From JBOGOC01 sp050747525 (GTDB lineage: Bacteria > Acidobacteriota > Polarisedimenticolia > JACPZX01 > DASXTC01), in NCBI GenBank assembly GCA_050747525.1, contig JBOGOC010000048.1:1-27868 (forward strand): a stretch of DNA of 27,868 bases, written 5' to 3'. Position 1 is the first letter of the stretch. The number at the start of each line of letters is the position of its first letter. The notes under the pieces are model-generated. The model was not told the DNA's origin. It saw only the letters and a list, made by a program, of their open reading frames with translations, and made no database searches. The position numbers and the translations under genes are program-made. Below are positions 8,203 through 16,250 of the stretch, piece by piece.

Positions 8203-11084
8203 GCCGGCCTCCGAGCCGCGGCTTCCGCCCCGGTCTCATCGAACGGACCATCCGGCGTCTCACCGGCAAGCCGCCGCTGGTCATCCCTCCCATGCGGCAG
8301 CGCGAGCCGCTGTCCCTCTACCCGCCGGTGGAGCGCTGGGACGACTGGGAGGAATACGACGCGGCGGCCTGGCCGCGCCGGGTGACGAAGCGCTACTCGC
8401 TGGTCCCCACCATCTGCTTCAACTGCGAGGCGGCGTGCGGCCTGCTCGCGTACGTGGACAAGGACACAAGTCGCATCCGGCGCTTCGAAGGGAATCCCCT
8501 TCACCCGGGGAGCCGCGGCCGCAACTGCGCCAAAGGGCCCGCGACCATCAACCAGATCAACGACCCCGAGCGAATCCTCCATCCCATGCGGCGCGCGGGC
8601 AGGCGCGGCGAAGAGAAATGGGAGCGCGTCACCTGGGACCAGGCGCTGGACGACATCGCCGGGCGCATCCGCAAGGCCCTGATGGAAGGTCGGCACAACG
8701 AGGTCATGTACCACGTGGGGCGCCCGGGGCACGAGCGCTACATCGAACGCGTGCTGAAGGGCTGGGGCATTGACGGGCACAACAGTCACACCAACGTCTG
8801 CTCCGCCTCCGCGCGGCTGGGCTACCAGCTCTGGTCCGGCTCGGACCGTCCTTCGCCCGATCACGCCAACGCGCGCCTCATCCTGCTCATGTCGTCGCAC
8901 CTGGAGACGGGGCACTACTTCAACCCTCACGCCCAGCGCATCATGGAGGGGAAGATGAGCGGGGCGCGCCTCGTGGTGATCGATCCGCGGCTGTCCAACA
9001 CCGCGAGCATGGCCGACGACTGGCTCGCGCCGCGGCCGGGGACCGAGGCCGCGCTCCTGCTGGCCATGGCCAGGGTGATCCTGGACGAAGGTCTCTTCGA
9101 CCGCGAGTTCGTCCGGCGCTGGGTGAACTGGAAGCAGTACCTGCGCGAGGAGCAGCCGGAAGCCCCCCCGACCTTCGAGAGCTTCGTGGAGGCGATCCGC
9201 GCGCACTACGCCACATTCACGCCCGAGCTCGCCGAGCGTGAGTGCGGCATCCCCGCGGCCGACGTGACGCGCATCGCGCGCGAGATCGCGCGCGCCGGGA
9301 AGGCCTTCGCCGCCCACATCTGGCGCGGCGCGGCGTCCGCGCACCTCGGCGGCTGGCAGATCGCGCGTGCCTTGCAGTTCCTCTCGGTGCTGGTGGGGGC
9401 GGTGGGGACGCGCGGGGGCACGTCCCCCGCGTCCTGGAACAAGTACACGCCCAAGCTGTTCGCCGAGCCCCCGGCGCAGCGCTTCTGGAACGAGCTGCTC
9501 TTCCCTCGCGAGTGGCCCCTGGCCCACTACGAGATGTCGTTCCTGCTCCCGCACTTCCTGCTGGAGGGACGGGGGAAGCTCGACGTCTACTTCACGCGCG
9601 TGTACAACCCGGTCTGGACCAACCCCGACGGGTTCACCTGGATCGAAGCGCTCACCGACGAGTCGAAGGTGGGATGCCACGTGGCGCTCACTCCCACGTG
9701 GAGCGAGACGGCCATCTTCGCCGACTACGTGCTGCCCATGGGGCACGCCGGAGAGCGGCACGACATCCAGAGTCAGGAGACCCACTCGGGGGTGTGGGTG
9801 TCGTTCCGCCAGCCGGTGCTGCGCGCCGCGGCCGAGCGGGCCGGGCGTCCCACGACGTACACGTGGGAGACCAACCCCGGGGAGGTCTGGGAGGAAGACG
9901 AGTTCTGGATCGAGCTGTCGTGGCGGATCGACCCCGATGGATCGATGGGGGTGCGCCGCTGGTTCGAGTCGCCCTACCGGCCCGGCGAAAAGGTCACGGT
10001 GGACGAGTACTACCGGTGGATCTTCGAGAACGCCGTCCCGGGTCTTCCGGAGGCCGCAGCGGCGCAGAAGCTCACTCCTCTGCAGTACATGCGACGGTAC
10101 GGAGCGTTCGAGGTGCGCCGGGACATCTACGAGATCCACGAGACGCCGGTGACCATGCCCGCGGAAGGGAACGGCTCGGTCGACCCGCAGACCGGCGTGG
10201 TGCGCGCGGGAGGCGCGCCGGTGGGGGTCCTGATCGACGGCGTGGCGCGCCGCGGGTTCGAGACTCCTTCGCGCCTCCTCGAGATCCACAGCACCATGAT
10301 GAAGGAATGGAAGTGGCCCGAGCACGCCCTGCCCGGCTACGTGCGCAGCCACGTCCATCACGAGAGCATCGACCCGGAGCGCGGAGAATATGTCCTGCTC
10401 CCCACCTTCCGCCTGCCGACGATGATCCACACGCGCTCGGGCAACGCGAAGTGGCTCACCGAGATCTCGCACCGCAACCCGATCCTGATCCACACGTCGG
10501 ACGCCGCCCGGATGAACGTGGCCTCAGGAGACCTGGTGAAGGTGACCACCGAGATCGGGCACTTCGTGAATCGCGCCTACGTGACCGAAGGGATTCGCCC
10601 GGGGGTGGTGGCCTGCTCGCACCACATGGGGCGCTGGCGCACAAGCGACACCGGCGGAAGCCGCTGGGCCACGGCGCTGGTGAGCCTGGAGCGGCGAGGC
10701 GACGGTGTCTGGCGCATGCGGCAGAAGCAGGGAATCGAGCCGTTCGTCAGCCAGGACCCCGACTCGCAGCGCATCTGGTGGCGCGAGCCCGGCGTGCACC
10801 AGAACATCACCTTCCCCGTGCATCCCGATCCCGTCTCGGGGATGCATTGCTGGCACCAGAAGGTCAGGGTGGAGAAGGCGGGCCCGGACGACCGGTACGG
10901 CGACATCGAGGTGGACACGCGCCGCTCGATGCAGGTCTACCGCGAGTGGGTCGCCATGACCAGGCCCGCCCCCGGGCCCGGCGGGCTTCGCCGCCCGTTG
11001 TGGCTGGCCCGCCCCGTCAGGCCCGCGCCCGAGACGTTCGTGTTCCCCGAGGAACCGGATGGCGACCGCGAGCGTCGCGGATAG
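8199..11084 (+). CDS. Molybdopterin oxidoreductase catalytic subunit, substrate unknown
   Basis: This is a 961-residue DMSO-reductase-superfamily protein. The N-terminal 4Fe-4S cluster is bound by C73, C76, C80 and C110 (CxxCxxxC ... C). A probable Mo ligand is C201 in NVCSASA, which would favour the polysulfide/thiosulfate/sulfite-type branch over Ser (DMSO) or Asp (nitrate) enzymes. The C-terminal molybdopterin dinucleotide-binding domain spans about 725-820, followed by an extra segment of about 100 residues with SGMHCWHQK. There is no twin-arginine signal, so catalysis should face the cytoplasm, as in SoeABC sulfite dehydrogenases. The ATG overlaps the stop of the FeS-NrfD gene (ATGA); the two form a two-gene quinone-linked complex. 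Sulfite or another sulfur oxyanion is one possibility, but I cannot assign the substrate. Confidence 0.85.
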   Translation: MSRPPSRGFRPGLIERTIRRLTGKPPLVIPPMRQREPLSLYPPVERWDDWEEYDAAAWPRRVTKRYSLVPTICFNCEAACGLLAYVDKDTSRIRRFEGNPLHPGSRGRNCAKGPATINQINDPERILHPMRRAGRRGEEKWERVTWDQALDDIAGRIRKALMEGRHNEVMYHVGRPGHERYIERVLKGWGIDGHNSHTNVCSASARLGYQLWSGSDRPSPDHANARLILLMSSHLETGHYFNPHAQRIMEGKMSGARLVVIDPRLSNTASMADDWLAPRPGTEAALLLAMARVILDEGLFDREFVRRWVNWKQYLREEQPEAPPTFESFVEAIRAHYATFTPELAERECGIPAADVTRIAREIARAGKAFAAHIWRGAASAHLGGWQIARALQFLSVLVGAVGTRGGTSPASWNKYTPKLFAEPPAQRFWNELLFPREWPLAHYEMSFLLPHFLLEGRGKLDVYFTRVYNPVWTNPDGFTWIEALTDESKVGCHVALTPTWSETAIFADYVLPMGHAGERHDIQSQETHSGVWVSFRQPVLRAAAERAGRPTTYTWETNPGEVWEEDEFWIELSWRIDPDGSMGVRRWFESPYRPGEKVTVDEYYRWIFENAVPGLPEAAAAQKLTPLQYMRRYGAFEVRRDIYEIHETPVTMPAEGNGSVDPQTGVVRAGGAPVGVLIDGVARRGFETPSRLLEIHSTMMKEWKWPEHALPGYVRSHVHHESIDPERGEYVLLPTFRLPTMIHTRSGNAKWLTEISHRNPILIHTSDAARMNVASGDLVKVTTEIGHFVNRAYVTEGIRPGVVACSHHMGRWRTSDTGGSRWATALVSLERRGDGVWRMRQKQGIEPFVSQDPDSQRIWWREPGVHQNITFPVHPDPVSGMHCWHQKVRVEKAGPDDRYGDIEVDTRRSMQVYREWVAMTRPAPGPGGLRRPLWLARPVRPAPETFVFPEEPDGDRERRG

Positions 11085-12642
11085 ACGGGTCGCGGCCACC
11101 GCCGCGGCGTCCGGCCGGCCCGAGGCGGCCTGGGGGATCCTGGCCGCCCTCGCCGTCGCGAAGATCCTGACTCACCTGCCAGCGATGACGCAGTACGACT
11201 ACTTCCGCGACGAGCTGTACTACCTCGCCTCCACCGAGCACCTCGGCTTCGGCTACGTGGATCACCCTCCGCTCTCCATCGCGGTGCTGGCCGTGGTGAG
11301 GGCGCTGCTCGGAGATTCGCTCCCCGCCCTGCGGCTGGTCCCCCTGCTGGCAGGCGTGGCCGTCGTGGTCATGTGCGGGCTGCTGGCGCGCGAGATGGGA
11401 GGAGGGCGCGCGGCGCAGGGGCTGGCCGGCCTGGCGGCTCTCGTCTCGCCCATGTATCTGGCCATCCATCACTACTATTCGATGAACGCGCTCGATCACC
11501 TGGTCTGGACGGCCGCGGCCCTGCTGATGGCGCGGCTGATGCGCCGGGATGGCGCCGCGGGATGGCCCATGCTGGGGCTGGTCCTGGGGCTGGGGCTGCT
11601 CAACAAGATCAGCACGCTGTGGCTCGGGCTGGGGCTGGCCGCCGGCATCGTGCTCACACAGCGTCGGCGCTGGATCGCCTCGCGCGGCCCGTGGGTGGCC
11701 GCCCTGATCGCCTTCGCCCTCTTCGCTCCCCACATCGCGTGGCAGGCCGCGCATGACTGGCCCACCCTGGAATTCGTGCGCAACGCCACGACGCAGAAGA
11801 TGGTGGCGACATCCCTGGGCCCTTTCCTGATGGACCAGATCCTCTCGATGAACCCCGCCACCGCGCCCTTGTGGATCGGCGGGCTCGCGTGGTGCCTGTG
11901 GCCGCGCGGCGATGGAGCGCCGTGGCGGCTCTTCGGCGTCGCCTTCCTGGCGGTCTTCGCGCTGCTGGCGTTCAGCGGGACCGCCCGCGCCTCGTATATG
12001 GGCCCCGCGTATCCCATGCTCTTTGCCCCGGGATCGGTGGCGCTCGAGGCGGCGGCCAGGCGCGGCGGGTGGCGGCGGGCCCTTCGGCCGGCCCTGGTCG
12101 CGGCCATGGTCATCGTCGGCGCCCTGCTCGCGCCGTTCGGCCTGCCGCTCCTTCCGCCCGACACCTTTCTGGCCTACATGAAGAGGATCGGCATCGAGCC
12201 TTCCGCGGAGGAACGTGGCGCCCGCGCGCAGCTGCCGCAGCAGTTCGCCGACATGTTCGGCTGGGACGAGATGGCCAGCAAGGTGGCCGCCGCGTGGAAT
12301 GCCCTGCCGGAAGAGGACCGCGCGCGCGGCGCCGTCTTCGCGCAGAACTACGGCGAGGCGGGCGCGCTCGACGTGCTGGGGCGCCGTCTCGGGCTCCCTC
12401 CCGTCAGCAGCGGGCACAACAGCTACTGGATGTGGGGACCCACCCATCCCGACCCGCACGTCATCGTGGTGCTGGGAGGGGACGAGGAGGACAACCGCAT
12501 GTACTTCGAGGAGCTCACGCGGGTGGACACCATCGAGTGCCCGCGGTGCATGCCCTACGAGCGCGACCTCGGCGTCTACGTGGGGCGGGGACCGAAGATG
12601 CCGCTGGCCGAAGCCTGGCCCCGACTCAAGAATTTCATCTAG
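11059..12642 (+). CDS. GT39 (PMT/ArnT-like) membrane glycosyltransferase
   Basis: This is a 527-residue polytopic protein. The first loop has the acidic pair of the family in YFRDELYY (D51, E52) and a second acidic site in YVDHPP (D68), typical of GT39/PMT_2 enzymes that use polyprenyl-phosphate sugars outside the cytoplasmic membrane. About ten membrane segments run to near residue 370, followed by a soluble C-terminal domain. The acceptor (lipid A, protein or another envelope polymer) is unknown. The ATG lies 26 nt inside the molybdoenzyme gene with GAGGA upstream, so the two are translationally linked although no functional link is obvious. The stop shares the palindrome CTAG with the stop of the convergent ClC gene. 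Confidence 0.85.
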   Translation: MATASVADRRVAATAAASGRPEAAWGILAALAVAKILTHLPAMTQYDYFRDELYYLASTEHLGFGYVDHPPLSIAVLAVVRALLGDSLPALRLVPLLAGVAVVVMCGLLAREMGGGRAAQGLAGLAALVSPMYLAIHHYYSMNALDHLVWTAAALLMARLMRRDGAAGWPMLGLVLGLGLLNKISTLWLGLGLAAGIVLTQRRRWIASRGPWVAALIAFALFAPHIAWQAAHDWPTLEFVRNATTQKMVATSLGPFLMDQILSMNPATAPLWIGGLAWCLWPRGDGAPWRLFGVAFLAVFALLAFSGTARASYMGPAYPMLFAPGSVALEAAARRGGWRRALRPALVAAMVIVGALLAPFGLPLLPPDTFLAYMKRIGIEPSAEERGARAQLPQQFADMFGWDEMASKVAAAWNALPEEDRARGAVFAQNYGEAGALDVLGRRLGLPPVSSGHNSYWMWGPTHPDPHVIVVLGGDEEDNRMYFEELTRVDTIECPRCMPYERDLGVYVGRGPKMPLAEAWPRLKNFI

Positions 12643-14711
12643 CCCCGGGCGAACTTGGCCAGGTCCTGGCGCTTGCCCACCATCACCAGGCGGTCCCCCT
12701 CCACCAGAGCGCGGTCGGACGGCGGCGGGATGATCTCGGCCGGCCCGCCCACGGCCGGCTTGAGAGACAGCGCCGTCAGCAGGTACTTGTGCGGCAGGTC
12801 GAGCTGGATGAGCGTGCGCCCCAGCATGGACGCCGGGACCGGCACCTCCGCGATGGCGAACTCAGCCGGGAGGTCCACCATGCTGGGACGCTGGCCCTGC
12901 GTGCCCCCCGCGCTGTAGCGGGCGGTGAGCAGCTTGCGCTGCAGCACCTCGCGGTCGAAGGCGCGCAGCACGTCGCGGCGCGTCACCACGCCGAGGAAGC
13001 GGGGCGGGTCGTCTTCCGAGAGGACCGCCAGCTCGCCGTGCTCCTGGAACCAGAACCTCTCGGTCACTTTGGAGACCGGCTCGCCCGGCTTGACGTGCGG
13101 CACCATGCGGGCCAGGTCGCCGGCGATCAGCAGCTCGGCGACCTCCTTCTGGTCAGCAGCGGCCACCAGGTCGTGCACGTCGATCAGCCCGATGTAGCGT
13201 TCCTTGTCGTCCACCACGTGGATCGCACCGCCGCCGCGCATGTGCAGGAACTGATCGAGCAGCGCGCGCAGCGGCGCGGAGGGGCGCACGGTGGGCGGGC
13301 TGGTCCACATCACGTCGGCCACGTGGATCGACTGCAGGGCCGTCTCCTCGATGGCCAGATCGATGTCCACGCCGCGCCGCCTCAGCCGCGCGGTGTAGAT
13401 CGACTCGCGCCGCATGGCGCGCGACAGCAGGGCCGACACCCCCGCGCACACCATGACCGGCAGGATCAGGTTGTAGTTGAGCGACATCTCGAAGACCATC
13501 AGGGTGGACATGATGGGGGCGTGCGTGGTGGCGGCGAGCAGCCCGCTCATCCCGACCAGGGCGTAGGCCCCGGAGGGGGCCGTGATGCTGGGCCAGACGG
13601 TGTGCGCCGCCTCGCCCACCATCCCTCCCAGCATCGCGCCCAGGAATATGGTGGGCGTGAAGACCCCTCCCGGTGTCCCGGATCCGATGGTGAAGGAGCT
13701 GGCCAGGATCTTCCCCACCAGCGCCCCGGCCAGCAGCTCCACCGGCAGGTCTCCCCGCAGCGCGTGATCCACCCCTTCCTGGCCGTTTCCCCAGACGTGA
13801 GGGACCCAGATCCCCAGGGCCCCCACGCCCAGTCCGCCCAGAGTCATGGTGGCCACCAGGGGGAGCTTCAGCCTGCCGAAAGCCCATCCGAACCCGAAGA
13901 GGATCTCCATGAACATGCGCCCCACCAGGGCGCACAGGATCCCCAGCCCCACGTACCAGACGAACTCCCAGGAAGAGATGAGCCGGAACTCCGGCACCTC
14001 GTAGATGGCTCCCCCCACGGTTCCGCGGGTCATCAGGGTGGCCACCACCGACGACACGACCAGCGGGCCGAACACGTCCATGGCGAAGTTGCCGATGATC
14101 ACTTCCATCACGAACAGCGACGCCCCGATGGGCGCGTTGTAGGCCGCCGACATCCCGGCGGCCACGCCGCATCCGATCAGGATGCGCTGGCGCTCTGCCG
14201 AGATGCGCAGCAGCTCCGAGATGCGCCCGGCCGAGGCCGCGGTGACCTGGGCCATGGGCCCCTCGCGTCCGAGCGATCCACCCGAGGCAAGCGCCACCAT
14301 CGAGGCAACCGCCTTGTAGATGGCGGGCCTCACGCGCAGCGCTTTCTCCTTCAGGACGACCGCTTCCATGATCTCGGTCATCCCCTCGGCTCTCTGGCCG
14401 CGCAGAACGTAGGTGATGAGGATTCCGGCGATGAGGGCGCCCCCCGCGGGCGCGGCGAGCCTGTACTGCCAGGAGAGGTTCTCGGCGATGATGAGAATCG
14501 ATTCCGACGAGGCGAAGTAGATCACCTGGAAGATGTTCTGGCCCAGGCGGAAGAGCAGGCCGACCAGGGCTCCCAGCATGCCGATCGCCACGATCAGCAG
14601 CACGTAGGCGGTGTCGGCGCTGCGCAGGGTCTCGAGGGGACGTGCCAGTCCCTGCGCCGAGGCAGCCGCTCTGTTCAGGCGGGTCAGCAGGCGCGAGGTG
14701 CGATCCAGCAT
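12639..14711 (-). CDS. ClC-type chloride channel/exchanger with CBS pair and TrkA-C domain
   Basis: This is a 690-residue membrane protein. The ClC core (about 35-435) has GREGP (148-152, gating Glu E150), GSGTPGGVFTP (343-353) and a Tyr at 439 in SIYTARL that matches the central pore Tyr. The first selectivity motif, normally GSGIP-like, reads AEGMTE (108-113), so the central Ser is missing. A CBS domain pair (about 462-590) and a TrkA-C/RCK-C domain (about 605-688) follow, suggesting control by a nucleotide or another small ligand. It could be a Cl-/H+ exchanger or a channel. It is the last gene of the minus-strand run, starts 36 nt after the microprotein, and ends in a shared CTAG with the glycosyltransferase gene. 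Confidence 0.92.
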   Translation of the reverse strand: MLDRTSRLLTRLNRAAASAQGLARPLETLRSADTAYVLLIVAIGMLGALVGLLFRLGQNIFQVIYFASSESILIIAENLSWQYRLAAPAGGALIAGILITYVLRGQRAEGMTEIMEAVVLKEKALRVRPAIYKAVASMVALASGGSLGREGPMAQVTAASAGRISELLRISAERQRILIGCGVAAGMSAAYNAPIGASLFVMEVIIGNFAMDVFGPLVVSSVVATLMTRGTVGGAIYEVPEFRLISSWEFVWYVGLGILCALVGRMFMEILFGFGWAFGRLKLPLVATMTLGGLGVGALGIWVPHVWGNGQEGVDHALRGDLPVELLAGALVGKILASSFTIGSGTPGGVFTPTIFLGAMLGGMVGEAAHTVWPSITAPSGAYALVGMSGLLAATTHAPIMSTLMVFEMSLNYNLILPVMVCAGVSALLSRAMRRESIYTARLRRRGVDIDLAIEETALQSIHVADVMWTSPPTVRPSAPLRALLDQFLHMRGGGAIHVVDDKERYIGLIDVHDLVAAADQKEVAELLIAGDLARMVPHVKPGEPVSKVTERFWFQEHGELAVLSEDDPPRFLGVVTRRDVLRAFDREVLQRKLLTARYSAGGTQGQRPSMVDLPAEFAIAEVPVPASMLGRTLIQLDLPHKYLLTALSLKPAVGGPAEIIPPPSDRALVEGDRLVMVGKRQDLAKFARG

Positions 14712-14747
14712 CGTGGCGCGGGTATCCCCGGGGTGGATGGGCTGGAA

Positions 14748-14846
14748 CTACCTCGCCATGAGGACCTTGTGGATGGACCCCCACATGACGACAACGGCGG
14801 CAAGGAATGCCAGCAGCACGACCCAGACGAAGATGATTCTTTTCAC
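14748..14846 (-). CDS. Probable 32-residue single-span membrane microprotein
   Basis: GTG opens a 32-codon frame ending in TAG. The product begins MKRIIF, has one hydrophobic span of about 18 residues (about 4-21) and ends with a basic HKVLMAR tail, which is the profile of a genuine small membrane protein. It lies in an otherwise unexplained gap between the amidohydrolase stop (10 nt upstream) and the ClC start (36 nt downstream). There is no Shine-Dalgarno sequence, but TAGATT sits 7 nt before the GTG as at other leaderless candidates in this window. No family is recognised. It might be an accessory of the ClC protein, by analogy with small transporter partners, but that is speculation. A chance frame is the alternative. 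Confidence 0.5.
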   Translation of the reverse strand: MKRIIFVWVVLLAFLAAVVVMWGSIHKVLMAR

Positions 14847-14853
14847 GGGGGCC

Positions 14854-14859
14854 AATCTA
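14854..14859 (-). promoter_or_regulatory. TANNNT box (TAGATT) before the microprotein
   Basis: TAGATT on the minus strand has its last base 8 nt before the GTG at 14846, and its TAG is the stop codon of the amidohydrolase gene. It could be an internal promoter giving a leaderless transcript for the microprotein and ClC genes. The stop codon supplies half of the match, so this is the weakest of the set. Confidence 0.35.
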
Positions 14860-16194
14860 CTGAAGGGGGATCGTAGTGTCAATCGAGCGGCGCAGCACCA
14901 CGCGGCCGTCCAGGATCACCCACGCGGTGCGCCGGATCGCCGCGATGCCGAGACGATCCGGGTCACCCGAAATCAGCAGCAGATCCGCGCGCGCACCGGG
15001 GGCCAGGGTCCCCAGGTCGCCGTGCCGGCCCAGGGCGGCGGCAGCCTCGCTGGTGGCGGCCTCCAGCGCCGCGTCCCACGTGAGCCCCGCCTCCGCCAGC
15101 AGCTCGAGCTCGCGGAGCAGACCGTCGCCGTGCGCCACCAGAAAGGCTGGCGCGTCGCTTCCGGCCAGCACGCGGCCTCCGGCCGCCTCGAAGCGCGCCA
15201 CGAAGCGCTGCTGCCGGACCAGCCGCGTGCGGCGCCGCAGCTCCTCCTCGGGAGACAGCCGGGCCGCGGAGGCGTTGGCCAACTGGCTGGCGATCCAGCC
15301 ACGGCGCACAAGCCAGGGGAAGTACTGGAGCGACGGGTCGTTCACGTCGAGCAGCCGCGGCATGGTGAAGGCGTGCTCGCTCACCACCAGGGTGGGGGTG
15401 ATCGCCACCCGGGTGGCCGCGAGCGAGCGGGCCAGCGCGTCACGCGCGTTGTCGTCCCGGATCGAGCCGCCGTCCCAGTCGATCCCGGAGGCGTGCTCGA
15501 TGGTGCTCACGCCCAGGCGCGCCGCGTCTGAAGCGGCGATCGTCTCCAGGTGGGCGGCCACCCACAGCCCGCGCTCCCGGGCCGCGGACAAGACCGCCTC
15601 CAGCGTGCCGGCGTCGATCCCTCCGTGCACCTTGATGCCGTCCACGCCCGCCTCGGCGAGGCGCGCCACGGTGGCGGCAGCCTGCTGCGGGCCGGGAGCG
15701 GAGACCTCCTGATCGGTGGCCTCCTCGCCTGCCACCAGATAGGGGCCGGTCACGAACAGGCGCGGCCCCAGCCGCCGCCCGGCCGCATCGTCATCGCGCC
15801 GGGCCAGCACCCCGCTCAGGTCCGAGCCGACGTCGCGGGCGGTGGTGACGCCATGGGCCAGCATCAGCTCTCCGTCGAAGCTGCCACCCAGGGCGTGGAC
15901 GTGCATGTCGATGAGCCCGGGGAGCAGCGTGAGGCCGTGGGCATCGATTTCCACGGCCCCCTCGGGCCGGCGCGTCACCAGCCTGCCCCCCTCGCACCCG
16001 ATGCCGGGGTTCCCTCGCAGCCCTCCGTCCGCGTCCCACATCAGGCCGCCGGCAATCCACAGAGGCGGAGCGGGGCGCCGGGCCGGCGGCTCGTCGATGA
16101 GCCCATCGAACCGGTGGTGCGGGCCGAGCAGACCCAGAGAGTCCAGAGCCTCGGCCAGCACGAACAGGTGCGAGGGCACCAGCAGGGCGCCCAT
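14857..16194 (-). CDS. Metal-dependent amidohydrolase (imidazolonepropionase-like)
   Basis: This 445-residue protein (from the first in-frame ATG) has the amidohydrolase metal sites in order: DMHVH (HxH), IKVHGG with the Lys that is usually carboxylated, AAHLET, STIEHASG and LAGSDAP with the catalytic Asp. The fold is a TIM barrel with a small beta domain made from both ends. Enzymes of this group hydrolyse cyclic amides or act as prolidases and imidazolonases; the substrate cannot be told. The start is doubtful. About 20 codons before the ATG encode a basic stretch and a hydrophobic span that would suit a signal anchor, with a good AAGGAAG at 16246-16252, but no ATG, GTG or TTG follows it in frame. 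An inside-UbiA GTG at 16317 is a longer alternative. Confidence 0.85.
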   Translation of the reverse strand: MGALLVPSHLFVLAEALDSLGLLGPHHRFDGLIDEPPARRPAPPLWIAGGLMWDADGGLRGNPGIGCEGGRLVTRRPEGAVEIDAHGLTLLPGLIDMHVHALGGSFDGELMLAHGVTTARDVGSDLSGVLARRDDDAAGRRLGPRLFVTGPYLVAGEEATDQEVSAPGPQQAAATVARLAEAGVDGIKVHGGIDAGTLEAVLSAARERGLWVAAHLETIAASDAARLGVSTIEHASGIDWDGGSIRDDNARDALARSLAATRVAITPTLVVSEHAFTMPRLLDVNDPSLQYFPWLVRRGWIASQLANASAARLSPEEELRRRTRLVRQQRFVARFEAAGGRVLAGSDAPAFLVAHGDGLLRELELLAEAGLTWDAALEAATSEAAAALGRHGDLGTLAPGARADLLLISGDPDRLGIAAIRRTAWVILDGRVVLRRSIDTTIPLQ

Positions 16195-16250
16195 CAGGCC
16201 GATGAACAGGATGACGATGGGCAGGGAGACGCCGAAGGCGAGGCGCTTCC

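Noticed and set aside
8199..8300. Arg-rich N-terminus of the molybdoenzyme (ERTIRRLTGK) as a twin-arginine signal
   Set aside because: There is no hydrophobic core or cleavage region after the Arg pair; the next 40 residues are polar.
7737..10493. 918-codon antisense frame opposite the molybdoenzyme gene
   Set aside because: No recognisable motif, composition typical of a shadow frame, and the opposite strand carries all expected molybdoenzyme motifs.
11871..14876. 1001-codon plus-strand frame across the glycosyltransferase end and the ClC gene
   Set aside because: The translation is His, Gln, Arg and Gly rich with no domain; both real genes it crosses are well supported by motifs.
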